Shown: positions 7,465 through 16,000, counted from the first letter of the stretch. The stretch is DNA of 64,000 nt from a virus (IMGVR_UViG_3300031688_000007:1-64000); one strand, 5' to 3'. The notes: generated by a model not told the origin, from the sequence alone. Program-made: numbers and translations.

Positions 7465-7584
7465 ATGAAATATCTTATGCATTATTACACCTTGGAAGAA
7501 ATCCAAGATATATTGCATAGCGATACACTCGCCAACTACCATAGGATCATGTCTGATGGACACACCCAAGCTACTAACCGTTAA
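7465..7584 (+). CDS. Doubtful micro-ORF, 39 aa
   Basis: ORF starting MKYLMHYYTLEEIQDIL without a clear ribosome site and overlapping the better supported 58-aa ORF by 29 bases. Composition is protein-like (helical, charged), which is the only support. Confidence 0.25.
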   Translation: MKYLMHYYTLEEIQDILHSDTLANYHRIMSDGHTQATNR

Positions 7585-7732
7585 GCAGTACAATGAAATA
7601 TATTCAAAGTCACTAGAGGATCGTGAAGATGCTATAGGACGTAAAATGACTGCACGAGCTAAGATCGAGCAGTATAACTCTCATAAAGATATGCTCTTAT
7701 TAATAGAGCCCTACCCGTCATTGGCGTACTAA
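7556..7732 (+). CDS. Small helical protein, 58 aa
   Basis: ORF starting MDTPKLLTVK, 9 bases after AGGA. The product is highly charged and predicted helical (EIYSKSLEDREDAIGRK) with a short hydrophobic stretch (MLLLIEPYP) near the end. The stop codon is part of the first copy of the GGYGTACTAA repeat that precedes the DNA polymerase. No family recognised. Confidence 0.45.
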   Translation: MDTPKLLTVKQYNEIYSKSLEDREDAIGRKMTARAKIEQYNSHKDMLLLIEPYPSLAY

Positions 7733-7774
7733 AGGTGTGCTAAGCGTACAAACGGTGTACTAATGGCGTACTAA
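7723..7774 (+). repeat. Helically phased GGYGTACTAA repeat array
   Basis: GGCGTACTAA (7723), GGTGTGCTAA (7734), AGCGTACAAA (7743), GGTGTACTAA (7754) and GGCGTACTAA (7765): five related 10-mers spaced 9-11 bases apart, about one DNA turn. The array fills the gap just before the DNA polymerase gene. It could be a protein-binding array (operator or replication iterons). Confidence 0.7.
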
Positions 7775-7867
7775 ACAGTTTACATGAGACCAGCCCTCTC
7801 CATGGGGTGTTCCTACAGGATTAGTCCACCTGCGGTCACAACGGACTACCTAATTTCTGAGGTAACT

Positions 7868-9364
7868 ATGAAGCACTTATACACAGACCCGGACAAGTTT
7901 CCGGAGGCTGCCCTGTTAATTAAGGGCACCGCATTCAAGTATACCGACATTAAGCAGCACTACGGAAACCCCTTAAAGGTATGTTTAAAGGCTCTTCCGC
8001 TAGAGTATAACTCCTTAGGGAAGGCTCCAGCTAAGATGATAAAGGAAGTGCTACCTGCACTTTTAGCAGATATAAATGCAGATGGTATTACTACTGTAAT
8101 CATCGCAGACTCTGCGTACTTTAAGGCTGCTACCCGTCAATCTAAGGCGGAACCACACTATGGTTACAGAATGCCTTGTACTGTTGAAGGTTTTGAGCAC
8201 ATGCATGTGTTCCTAACCGGTAACTACCAAGGGTTGTTCTATAACCCACGTATCCAAGACAAGATAGACCTAAGTTTAGCTGCTATTGCTGATCATCTAG
8301 CTGATAACTATCAACAGTTGGGTCAAGATGTTGTCAGATCGTCAACTTTTGTTCATACAATACCTGACATCACTAGCACTCTACTTATGCTACTTAAGTA
8401 TCCCTCACTTACATGTGACGTGGAGACCTATGGTCTAAGCATTGATGTGTCCCGTATTGGGACTATTGCATTTGCATGGAACCAGCATGAAGGTGTCACT
8501 ATAAATGTGAACCACATGATTAGTCGTAGTTCTGAAGAGAAGCTTCATATAGCTGACCTGATGCATAATTTCTTTGTAGAATTTAAGGGCAACCTTAAAT
8601 ATCATAATGCATCCTTCGATATTCGTTGTATTATTTATGACTTCTTCATGTATGAGGATCCTACGGACTTCGTTGCAATGATAGATGCCCTAGACATTAT
8701 GTTTAGGGATATTGATGACACAAAGTTAATCACTTATCTGGCTACGAATAATACTGCAGAGAATAAACTCTCCTTAAAGGAGAACGCATTCGAGTTTGCC
8801 GGCAACTACGCTCAGGAAGATATCCATGATATTAACTTGATCCAAAATGTAGATCTTATGAACTACAATTTAGTTGATTGCTTAAGCACGTGGTATGTAT
8901 TTAATAAGTACCACAAAACTATGGTGGATGAATTCCAGCTGGAATTTTATTCCAATATTTTTTTACCTTCACTGAAGAATATTACTCAAATGGAGTTAAC
9001 AGGCATGCCTATGGATATGCCTACGATCCAAGATGTTGAGTATGACCTGCAGGAAATCATGGACGAGCGTACATCTAGCTTGCTAGAGGAAGAGCTTGTT
9101 AAGGATTACCTATGGTTAGAGCAGAAGAAAGCGTTCATTAAAAAGAATGCGCTGCTCAAGAAGTTGTTTAAACCCCTAGACGACTTTAAGAGCAGCCTTA
9201 ACACCAATAGTCCTAAACAGCTTGGTAGCTTGCTCTACGACTTCCTTGGGTTACCTATATTGGATATTACTGATACTGGGCAACCAGCTACAGGCAAGAA
9301 GACAATTAAGAAGTTATATGACTCCTTGATTAACCAATATAATATAACTGAGGATGAGTTATGA
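7868..9364 (+). CDS. DNA polymerase family A, N-terminal part (3'-5' exonuclease and start of polymerase domain)
   Basis: Start placed at MKHLYTDPDK because GAGGTAA precedes it; an earlier in-frame ATG at 7784 has no ribosome site. The 498-residue product holds all three proofreading motifs: DVETYG (D184, E186), NASFDIR (D251) and YNLVDCL (D337). It continues into the polymerase domain through ELTGMPMD (family-typical) and NSPKQLGSLL, TGQPATGKKT, and then stops. The rest of the polymerase is encoded in the ORF at 9725. It overlaps the intervening ORF as ATGA. The two halves together (498 + 371 aa) give the normal length of an N4-like polymerase (N4 gp39), so the enzyme is probably active as two chains. 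Confidence 0.88.
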   Translation: MKHLYTDPDKFPEAALLIKGTAFKYTDIKQHYGNPLKVCLKALPLEYNSLGKAPAKMIKEVLPALLADINADGITTVIIADSAYFKAATRQSKAEPHYGYRMPCTVEGFEHMHVFLTGNYQGLFYNPRIQDKIDLSLAAIADHLADNYQQLGQDVVRSSTFVHTIPDITSTLLMLLKYPSLTCDVETYGLSIDVSRIGTIAFAWNQHEGVTINVNHMISRSSEEKLHIADLMHNFFVEFKGNLKYHNASFDIRCIIYDFFMYEDPTDFVAMIDALDIMFRDIDDTKLITYLATNNTAENKLSLKENAFEFAGNYAQEDIHDINLIQNVDLMNYNLVDCLSTWYVFNKYHKTMVDEFQLEFYSNIFLPSLKNITQMELTGMPMDMPTIQDVEYDLQEIMDERTSSLLEEELVKDYLWLEQKKAFIKKNALLKKLFKPLDDFKSSLNTNSPKQLGSLLYDFLGLPILDITDTGQPATGKKTIKKLYDSLINQYNITEDEL

Positions 9365-9753
9365 GCACATTTAAACTAAGAGACCTGGGTGAGAAGCTCA
9401 GGGTTGGTCTTGATAAGATCTCTCCTGGTACTGTAGGTATCAGCTGGAGTCTTGAGGACTATAATTTAAAAAGTAACTGTATTACAGGCGATTTAACCCT
9501 TCTAATGAAGGAAGAGGGTAGTACCCAGTATTTTAGTCGCATGAAAACAGTTCTACTACTTTCTGACCTTAATGTAGATATGCGTAGAATGCATTACGTA
9601 CCTGATGGTGCTGATTCAATACCGTTTGTGTCACAAATAATACTCAATACCCGTATATCTTTGGATGACTTTCCTGAGATAGCACTGTCTAATTATATTA
9701 AAGACGCACAGGAAACTTTAAATTATGAGTGGCGCATCGAAGATCAAGAATAG
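9361..9753 (+). CDS. Unknown ORF inserted between the two halves of the DNA polymerase, 130 aa
   Basis: Starts within the ATGA that ends the N-terminal polymerase part and runs 29 bases into the C-terminal part, so all three frames are coupled. The product is acidic, mixed alpha/beta and has no HNH, GIY-YIG or LAGLIDADG motif that would mark a homing endonuclease, nor any intein splice residues. It does not resemble thumb or fingers sequence of family A polymerases. It may bind the split polymerase or be a passenger gene. Identity unknown. Confidence 0.7.
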   Translation: MSTFKLRDLGEKLRVGLDKISPGTVGISWSLEDYNLKSNCITGDLTLLMKEEGSTQYFSRMKTVLLLSDLNVDMRRMHYVPDGADSIPFVSQIILNTRISLDDFPEIALSNYIKDAQETLNYEWRIEDQE

Positions 9754-10840
9754 GGACGATGCTATTAAGGTAGCTAGAGTCCTTAAGTATTTAATAGAGA
9801 TAAATGAAGTTAGTAAATTATTAACTGCATTCATCCCTGCCTTCTTATTTAAAACCATACCTAAGATGGGTAGATGGTTCCTGCACGGTAACTTCCACCT
9901 AGGAGGTACCAAGTCAGGTCGTCTAAGCTCGTCTAAGATCAACTTACAACAGTTGCCCTCTACTGGTAGTAAGTACGCTAAAGCCATTAAAGGATGCTTC
10001 CAGGCTCCTGAAGGGTGGGTAATAGTAGGTGCTGACTTCTCTAGCCTAGAGGATAGGATATCTGCACTGACTACACGAGATCCAAACAAGCTAAAGGTTT
10101 ATACCGATGGGTATGACGGTCACTGTATGAGAGCATTCGCCTACTTCGGTAAGCAGATGCCTGACATTGTGGACACTGTTGAATCCATTAACTCAATTGA
10201 GACCATGTACGAAGCACTTAGGCAGAGATCTAAGGGCCCTACATTTGCTCTTACTTACCAGGGTACGTCACATACTTTAGTGAACAACCTAGGCTTCTCT
10301 AAGAAGGAAGCTAAAGAGATTGAGGACAACTATCATGAATTATATAAAATTTCAGATAATTGGGTACAGGATAAACTGCTTCTAGCGTCTAAGGAGGGCT
10401 ATGTGACGGGTGCTTTTGGTCTTCGACTAAGAACCCCACTATTAGCTAGAACCATCTTAAACACGAGGCATACGCCGTATGAGGCGCAAGCTGAAGGTCG
10501 TACCGCAGGTAATGCGTTAGGACAGTCTTATGGCCTGTTAAATAACAGGGCAGCTAATGAATTTATGGATAAGGTGCATGCATCTGACTACAGATACACC
10601 ATCTTACCCATAGCTCATATCCATGATGCTCAGTATTACATGGTTAAAGCTGACCCAGATTTGATCCACTGGTTAAACACGAACCTCGTGGAAAGTATGT
10701 CATGGCAGGACTTGCCGGAACTAAAACACGACACTGTTAAGCTTGGTGCAACCCTAGAAATATACTACCCTAGTATGGCTGATAAACTTACTATACCTAA
10801 TAACGCTACAAGGTCAGAAATAGTACATGCAGCTCTTTAA
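9725..10840 (+). CDS. DNA polymerase family A, C-terminal part (palm and fingers)
   Basis: The 371-residue product has every polymerase motif: GGTKSGRLSSSKINLQQLP (61-79), motif A ADFSSLEDR (D104, E109), the O-helix RQRSKGPTFALTY (R166, K170, F174, Y178) and motif C AHIHDAQ (H300, D301). Phe at the position of E. coli Phe762 predicts ordinary discrimination against dideoxynucleotides. It opens right where the N-terminal part stops. In-frame sequence just upstream of the ATG is closed by TAA, so it is not simply a missed longer frame. Translation probably depends on coupling to the upstream ORF with which it overlaps by 29 bases. Confidence 0.9.
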   Translation: MSGASKIKNRDDAIKVARVLKYLIEINEVSKLLTAFIPAFLFKTIPKMGRWFLHGNFHLGGTKSGRLSSSKINLQQLPSTGSKYAKAIKGCFQAPEGWVIVGADFSSLEDRISALTTRDPNKLKVYTDGYDGHCMRAFAYFGKQMPDIVDTVESINSIETMYEALRQRSKGPTFALTYQGTSHTLVNNLGFSKKEAKEIEDNYHELYKISDNWVQDKLLLASKEGYVTGAFGLRLRTPLLARTILNTRHTPYEAQAEGRTAGNALGQSYGLLNNRAANEFMDKVHASDYRYTILPIAHIHDAQYYMVKADPDLIHWLNTNLVESMSWQDLPELKHDTVKLGATLEIYYPSMADKLTIPNNATRSEIVHAAL

Positions 10841-10999
10841 AAATGCTAAAGTATGTGTGCTCTCGTTGATGAGCATACCTACCAAGTAGAGTTAAAGAAT
10901 CAATAAGCCAGGGTTAGTGTTTTTCCCCATAGAGTTGTGGCCCCCGCAACTGGTGACAGAGGGGGTATCCCAGTAATCAGACTATTAAACAAAATATAT
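10841..10999 (+). other. Non-coding interval with stem-loops
   Basis: No convincing gene. At 10933-10951 AGTTGTGG, loop CCC, CCGCAACT forms an 8-bp stem (one T-G wobble) with a 3-nt loop, and 10860-10880 can form a weaker TGCTC/GAGCA stem. Together they separate the polymerase from the third promoter-like hairpin and may act in termination or RNA processing, although no T-run follows. Confidence 0.4.
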
Positions 11000-11012
11000 T
11001 GTGCTCCGCACA
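11000..11012 (+). promoter_or_regulatory. Putative virion-RNA-polymerase hairpin promoter 3
   Basis: TGTGC, loop TCC, GCACA: 5-bp stem with 3-nt loop and the same GTGCTCCGCAC core as at 2296 and 6149. The outer pair is T-A here, against C-G and A-T in the other copies, so pairing is kept while bases change. It lies 21 bases before the nuclease gene, in the right orientation for rightward transcription. Confidence 0.6.
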
Positions 11013-11033
11013 CTTCTATGAAGAGAACTATCT

Positions 11034-12008
11034 ATGTTAACAAATACAGCCAATTTGCCTATGAGCGTATCCCTATGGTTAGCCCATGATGATTATGATC
11101 ATTCAAGCGATCCATATAGCATTAGTGCTACCAGTCTATTAAAGCCAATTAAGAGCTTAGTACTGGGACGACGTGCCGCAGGTAACTCACAATCCGATGT
11201 AGCTGACCTAATTCCTAGCAGAATGGGTACTGCAATCCATACTGCAATAGAGAGCGCTTGGTTAAGCCCTGAGCTGCCTAAGCATCTACTCGAACTTGGT
11301 TACTCCCCTAGGGTAGTGAACAATATTGTGATTAACCCAACTAAAGAACAGCTGACTGATGATTCCGTACCCATCTATATGGAGCTACGTGGATTTAAGA
11401 AGGTTGGTAAGTACACTGTCTCAGGTAAGTTTGACTTCGTGTCAGGCGGTGTATTAGAAGACTTCAAGACTACAGGCACCTACGGATACATTAACCAATC
11501 CAACGCTGAGAAGTTCATTCAGCAGGGTAGTATCTATAAGTGGCTGCACCCGAACATCATCACTGAAGACTATATGTATATCCAATACATCTTCACTGAC
11601 TGGAGTGCTGCTAAGGCACGGTCTGACAAGAACTATCCAGCAAGTCGGATTGTTCCTCAGAAGTTCGTACTGAATTCCGTACAGGAGACAGAGGCATTTG
11701 TATCTGAGCGTATCAACCTGGTTGCTACCTTAGAGACTGCAGATGAATCTGAGATGCCTGATTGTACCCCTAAGGATTTATGGGAACGGGATCCTGTCTT
11801 TAAGTATTATAAAAATCCTAACAGTAGAGCTCGTTCTACTAAAAACTTCACTACATACTTTGAAGCCCATGATCGTCTTATGCAAGATGGATCTGTTGGT
11901 GTCGTTGTAGAGGTGAAGGGTGAAATCAAGTTTTGTGCTTATTGCCCTGCCGTTGACATATGTAAACAGGCTGCCGGCTATAAAGCTTCAGGTAGATTAA
12001 TAGTCTAA
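11034..12008 (+). CDS. PD-(D/E)XK nuclease, RecB/Cas4-like (324 aa)
   Basis: Motifs of the RecB-type nuclease fold appear in order: GTAIHTAIES (H69), GKFDFVSGGVLEDFKTT (D134, D143, K145), QQGSIYKWL (the Q-x3-Y motif) and a C-terminal Cys cluster (CAYCPAVDIC). Enzymes of this group cut or resect DNA ends, with the cysteines sometimes binding an iron-sulfur cluster (Cas4/AddB), but an upstream fourth cysteine is not seen here. It heads the second half of the replication module, after the third promoter-like hairpin. SD GAAGAG upstream. Confidence 0.8.
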   Translation: MLTNTANLPMSVSLWLAHDDYDHSSDPYSISATSLLKPIKSLVLGRRAAGNSQSDVADLIPSRMGTAIHTAIESAWLSPELPKHLLELGYSPRVVNNIVINPTKEQLTDDSVPIYMELRGFKKVGKYTVSGKFDFVSGGVLEDFKTTGTYGYINQSNAEKFIQQGSIYKWLHPNIITEDYMYIQYIFTDWSAAKARSDKNYPASRIVPQKFVLNSVQETEAFVSERINLVATLETADESEMPDCTPKDLWERDPVFKYYKNPNSRARSTKNFTTYFEAHDRLMQDGSVGVVVEVKGEIKFCAYCPAVDICKQAAGYKASGRLIV

Positions 12009-12019
12009 AAGAGGGAATT

Positions 12020-14170
12020 ATGAAAAGTTTTGAAGATATGGACTATTTTGTCCCGCAAGAGAAGTTGGTTAAGACCCTGGTTCAGAAGACCCAGAACAAT
12101 AACCCACTATTCTTCAGGATATTGACCGTCTACTATTTCTCTAAGATAGCTTCCATGATGCGTGTTAATTTAAAAACACTGCACCAGGGGACTATTCCGG
12201 TGAACACGTACGCTATAAATCTTAGTGTATCTGGATCAGGTAAGGGATTTAGTACCAACATTATTGAAGAGAATGTCATTCATTTGTTTAAGGAACGTTT
12301 CTTATCTGAAACATTTCCTACTCTTGCAAACCAGAGTATACGAAATGAGGCAATACGCAGAGCACCTCGGCATAACATCCCAGTTGATGAGATGGAAGAG
12401 AAGCTTACTAAGGAGTTTGAACTACTAGGGCCCCTACTCTTTAGTTTCGACTCAGGTACATCTCCTGCTATTAAGCAGATGCGCCACAAGCTTCTTATGT
12501 CGGGTGCTGGCAGTATTAACCTAGAGATTGATGAGATTGGCTCTAACCTAGTGCACAACACAGATGTATTGAATACATTCTTGGAATTGTACGACGTAGG
12601 TAAGATTAAGCCAAAGCTAATCAAGAACACTGCTGAGAATCTACGTAGTGAGGAGATTGATGGTAAGACCCCTACTAACATGATGCTCTACGGTACTCCC
12701 AGTAAGCTCATGAACGGTGGTAAGACTGAAGAAGAGTATATGTCTATGCTCGACACAGGCTACGCTAGACGTTGTTTGTTTGGTTACTCTACCAAGGTTC
12801 ATACTGACATCAATGTCTCTCCAGAAGACCTGTTTGACATGCTAACGGACACTTCTGCAGACACGGTACTAGATGATCTAGCTATCAGTATGCATAAGTT
12901 GGCTGATCCTATTAATTTTAATAGTGAGTTAGCTCTTCTTAAACCAGAATCTCTAATTCTTCTAGAGTATAAGCAGATGTGCGAGACACGTGCTCGTAAT
13001 ATGCGTGAGTTTGAGGAGATCCAAAAAGCAGAGATGAGCCATAGGTACTTCAAGGCGTTAAAACTAGCAGGTGCTTATGCATTTATAGATAGTAGCGCCA
13101 TTGTGACCTCCGCTCACTTATACAGTGCGTTTAAGCTTGTTGAGGACTCTGGTGAGGCATTCGGTAGAATGTTGAACAGACCTCGTACGCATGAGCGTGT
13201 GGCTATCTACTTAGCTGATGTTCGTAAAGAAGTGACCCATGTGGATCTTATGGAGGACTTACCTTTCTTTAGAGGAGGTGCAGCCCATCGTAAGGACATC
13301 ATGACCCAAGCTATTGCATGGGGATACCGTAATAACATTGTTATACGTACTTCCTATTCAGACAGCATTGAGTTCTTTAAGGGTGAGACTATGGACGAGT
13401 CGGACATGCAGAATCTGCGTATCTCGTACTCTACAGACATAGTTAATAACTTTGAGCCTGAATACGCTCCATGGGATCAGTTACATAATTTGGTTAGTGC
13501 TCCTGACTTCCATTATGCAGCTCATCACTTTGAGGACAAGTACCGGACATCTGACAAGGCAATACCTGGGTTTAACCTAGTTATTCTTGATGTAGATGAA
13601 GGTACCTCGTTGAAGCAGGCTAAGATGTTGCTTAAGGACTATAAGGCATTCTTTGCTACGACTAAGCGTCATACTGCAGAACATAATCGCTTTAGAATTA
13701 TTATGCCTTTAACTCACAATGTGAAGTTGAATACGGCATTGTACTCTAAGTTCATGACTAACCTGTTTGAATGGCTTCCATTTGAAACTGATAGATCCAC
13801 CAAGGACATCGCACGTAAGTGGGAATCGTTCCCAGGTGAGTACTCTTACCAAGAAGGTAAGATGCTGGATGCTTTAATGTTTATCCCTGATACAAATAAG
13901 CAGGCAGAACAGCATCAGAAGATCATGGATCATGCTTCGCTATCTAACCTAGAGCGTTGGCTACTACTTAACGCTGGTGTGGGTAGCAGGTCTAATACAT
14001 TAATTAAATACACGTACGTCTTAGTGGACGGTGGCTACACAGTTGAAGCTATCCGTAATTCTGTAATCTCCTTTAACCAGAAGATGAAGAACCCATTACC
14101 TCAGGAAGAACTTGAGAAGACTGTACTAACCACAGCTATGTCAGCTGTAACTAAACGAGACTCGGAGTAA
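12020..14170 (+). CDS. Replicative ATPase/primase fusion, 716 aa
   Basis: Two-part protein. The N-terminal part has a P-loop-like SVSGSGKGFS (69-78) and DEIG further on, as in DUF3987-type phage ATPases. The C-terminal part has an archaeo-eukaryotic primase pattern: LDVDEG (D524, D526) and, 25 residues on, TTKRHTAEHNRFR (H551, R557), the DxD/sxH/R signature. The last about 70 residues resemble the helical PriCT module (GSRSNTLIKYTY). It would synthesise primers and perhaps unwind DNA at the fork. SD GAGGG precedes the ATG. In N4-like genomes the primase lies in the same block as SSB and the polymerase. Assignment of the N-terminal ATPase is less certain than of the primase part. Confidence 0.7.
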   Translation: MKSFEDMDYFVPQEKLVKTLVQKTQNNNPLFFRILTVYYFSKIASMMRVNLKTLHQGTIPVNTYAINLSVSGSGKGFSTNIIEENVIHLFKERFLSETFPTLANQSIRNEAIRRAPRHNIPVDEMEEKLTKEFELLGPLLFSFDSGTSPAIKQMRHKLLMSGAGSINLEIDEIGSNLVHNTDVLNTFLELYDVGKIKPKLIKNTAENLRSEEIDGKTPTNMMLYGTPSKLMNGGKTEEEYMSMLDTGYARRCLFGYSTKVHTDINVSPEDLFDMLTDTSADTVLDDLAISMHKLADPINFNSELALLKPESLILLEYKQMCETRARNMREFEEIQKAEMSHRYFKALKLAGAYAFIDSSAIVTSAHLYSAFKLVEDSGEAFGRMLNRPRTHERVAIYLADVRKEVTHVDLMEDLPFFRGGAAHRKDIMTQAIAWGYRNNIVIRTSYSDSIEFFKGETMDESDMQNLRISYSTDIVNNFEPEYAPWDQLHNLVSAPDFHYAAHHFEDKYRTSDKAIPGFNLVILDVDEGTSLKQAKMLLKDYKAFFATTKRHTAEHNRFRIIMPLTHNVKLNTALYSKFMTNLFEWLPFETDRSTKDIARKWESFPGEYSYQEGKMLDALMFIPDTNKQAEQHQKIMDHASLSNLERWLLLNAGVGSRSNTLIKYTYVLVDGGYTVEAIRNSVISFNQKMKNPLPQEELEKTVLTTAMSAVTKRDSE

Positions 14171-14172
14171 CT

Positions 14173-14493
14173 ATGGCAATATGCGATGTATTAATTGCAG
14201 TAGATAGCGTCAATAAGGACGTTATCGCTGAAGCAATTGTAGCAGTAGATCACACAGTGGAAGTCTGCGAAGGCCATACGTTCTTTATCCTTAAGGACAT
14301 CGAGATGGATCTTAAGAAGGACTTATCTCTAGTAAGCATCAACGGTGCCCTAGAGGAATTAGGTGAGCAGAACTATTCATTCGTTCGTGCAGACCTTCTA
14401 TCTAAGACCATGCGTATCACTGGTAATCCTATGAAGTTTGGAGTTAAAGCTCTACTGACTTACGGCGAGCCACAGAAGCAATCCATTCACTAA
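14173..14493 (+). CDS. Hypothetical protein of the replication module, 106 aa
   Basis: Begins 2 bases after the primase stop, with GGAG upstream. The acidic 106-residue product has alternating short strands and helices and no recognised motif. Its close placement between primase and the RecA-like ATPase suggests a replication accessory factor, an inference from context only. Confidence 0.65.
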   Translation: MAICDVLIAVDSVNKDVIAEAIVAVDHTVEVCEGHTFFILKDIEMDLKKDLSLVSINGALEELGEQNYSFVRADLLSKTMRITGNPMKFGVKALLTYGEPQKQSIH

Positions 14494-14505
14494 CAGGGGA
14501 ACCCT

Positions 14506-15228
14506 ATGATGATGAACGATAACCTGGTACTCATATCAGGCAAGAGTGCCACAGGTAAATCAGCTAGTCTGATGAACATTGCAAACCCTGAAGGTGTTAT
14601 TTACTTAAATTGCGAGAATAATAAGAAATTACCATTTCGAGGTAAGTTCAAAGAGTTTGGTATCACCGACCCAGTACAGGTGTATCAGGCATTTGAAGAA
14701 GCCGAGAAGATGGACGACGTTCATACTATCGTTGTAGACAGTTTGACCTACATGATGGATATGTTCGAGTCCTATTACGTGCTGACATCGTCTAACACGA
14801 TGAAGGCATGGGGCGAATATGCCCAATTCTTCAAGAAGCTAATGAGTAAATATGTTGCTGAATCTACTAAGAATGTGATCTTTATTGCTCACACCTCTGA
14901 CATCATGAATGATGCCGAGATGGCAATGGAAACACTTGTTAAGGTAAAAGGTTCCCTCATGAACCAAGGCATTGAGTCCTATTTCTCTACTGTAGTAAGT
15001 ACGAAGAAGGTAAATCTCAAGCACTTGAAAAAGTATGAGAGCGACTTACTGGATATCACTCCAGATGAAGAAGAACTAGGCTTTAAGTACGTCTTCCAGA
15101 CTCGTATCACTAAAGATACAGTTAATGAGCGTATGCGAGCTCCCCTCAGTATGTGGACTACACAAGAAACATTTACTGATAACAACATTCAGTTGGTTAT
15201 TGACCGACTTCACGAATATTACGTTTAA
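14506..15228 (+). CDS. RecA-like P-loop ATPase (Sak4/N4 gp44-like), 240 aa
   Basis: Walker A is GKSATGKS at residues 12-19, preceded by the hydrophobic strand NLVLIS, and Walker B is HTIVVDS at 73-79 (D78). IFIAHTSD is a likely sensor/motif-3 segment. The size and pattern match the AAA_24/Sak4 group, single-strand annealing and recombination ATPases that act with a neighbouring SSB. The SSB gene follows directly, supporting this. GGGGAA lies before the ATG; two further ATG codons follow, so the exact first Met is open. Confidence 0.75.
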   Translation: MMMNDNLVLISGKSATGKSASLMNIANPEGVIYLNCENNKKLPFRGKFKEFGITDPVQVYQAFEEAEKMDDVHTIVVDSLTYMMDMFESYYVLTSSNTMKAWGEYAQFFKKLMSKYVAESTKNVIFIAHTSDIMNDAEMAMETLVKVKGSLMNQGIESYFSTVVSTKKVNLKHLKKYESDLLDITPDEEELGFKYVFQTRITKDTVNERMRAPLSMWTTQETFTDNNIQLVIDRLHEYYV

Positions 15229-15244
15229 TAAAGGTATTAAAACT

Positions 15245-16000
15245 ATGAGTTTTTTAGATAATTTAAAAACATCTGCAGCAGTAGGCAACGAAACCAACTC
15301 TCTTGGAGGCGGCGGTGTCTTAGAATCAGGTGCGTACAACATGGTAGTGGAAACTGCTTACTTTGATACGTCATCTGGTGGTGCAACGAGCTTGAACCTT
15401 GTGTTCAAGAGCAACAATGGTCAGACATTACGTCAAACCATCTACGTAACCTCAGGTACTGCTAAAGGCGGCCTGAACACCTACGTTGATAAGCGTACAG
15501 GTGAGAAAAAGTATCTTCCGGGCTTCAACACAGCAAACTCTATTTGCTTGTTGGCTACTGGTGAAGAGATCGCTGATCAGGAGATTGAGACTAAGACTCT
15601 TAAGATCTATGATTACGATGCTAAGAAGGATATGCCTCAGCAGAAGTCTGTCGTTATGACGCTTCTAGGTAAGGATGTCACTCTAGGTGTTAAGAAGGTC
15701 ATCGAGAACAAGCGTGAGCAAGACTCGTCTGGTGCTTGGAATGCTGCTACTAGCGGTGAAACTCGTACTATCAACGAGATTGATAAGGTGTTCCGTACTA
15801 CTGACCTGATGACTACTCCTGAGATTCGTGATGGTGCTACTGAAGCTTCCTTCTACGAAGGTTGGGTAGCCAAGAACACTGGTGTTAGCCGTGACAAGAC
15901 CATTGCTAAGGCTGGTGAAGTTGCTAAGGCCGGTGGTGCTGCTGCTCCATCAATGGGTACAACCACCACTGAGCCTAAGAAGAGCTTGTTCGGTTCATAA
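15245..16000 (+). CDS. Single-stranded DNA-binding protein (N4 gp45-like)
   Basis: Start at MSFLDNLKTS, 10 bases after AAAGG; the longer reading from 15125 runs through the ATPase gene. The 251-residue protein has SLGGGGVLESG, GLNTYVDKRTGEKKYLPGF and SICLLATGEE, the pattern of N4 SSB (about 265 aa). The C-terminal 30 residues are a flexible Ala/Gly/Thr tail ending EPKKSLFGS, as expected for an SSB tip that recruits partners. In N4 the SSB also activates host sigma70 polymerase at late promoters; sigma70-like promoters on the leftward strand here fit that. It is coupled to the resolvase gene (2-base gap). Confidence 0.85.
   Translation: MSFLDNLKTSAAVGNETNSLGGGGVLESGAYNMVVETAYFDTSSGGATSLNLVFKSNNGQTLRQTIYVTSGTAKGGLNTYVDKRTGEKKYLPGFNTANSICLLATGEEIADQEIETKTLKIYDYDAKKDMPQQKSVVMTLLGKDVTLGVKKVIENKREQDSSGAWNAATSGETRTINEIDKVFRTTDLMTTPEIRDGATEASFYEGWVAKNTGVSRDKTIAKAGEVAKAGGAAAPSMGTTTTEPKKSLFGS

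Noticed and set aside
9361-9753. Homing endonuclease or intein splitting the polymerase
   Set aside because: No HNH, GIY-YIG or LAGLIDADG motif, and no Cys/Ser splice junction or conserved intein blocks; frames are separated by stops.
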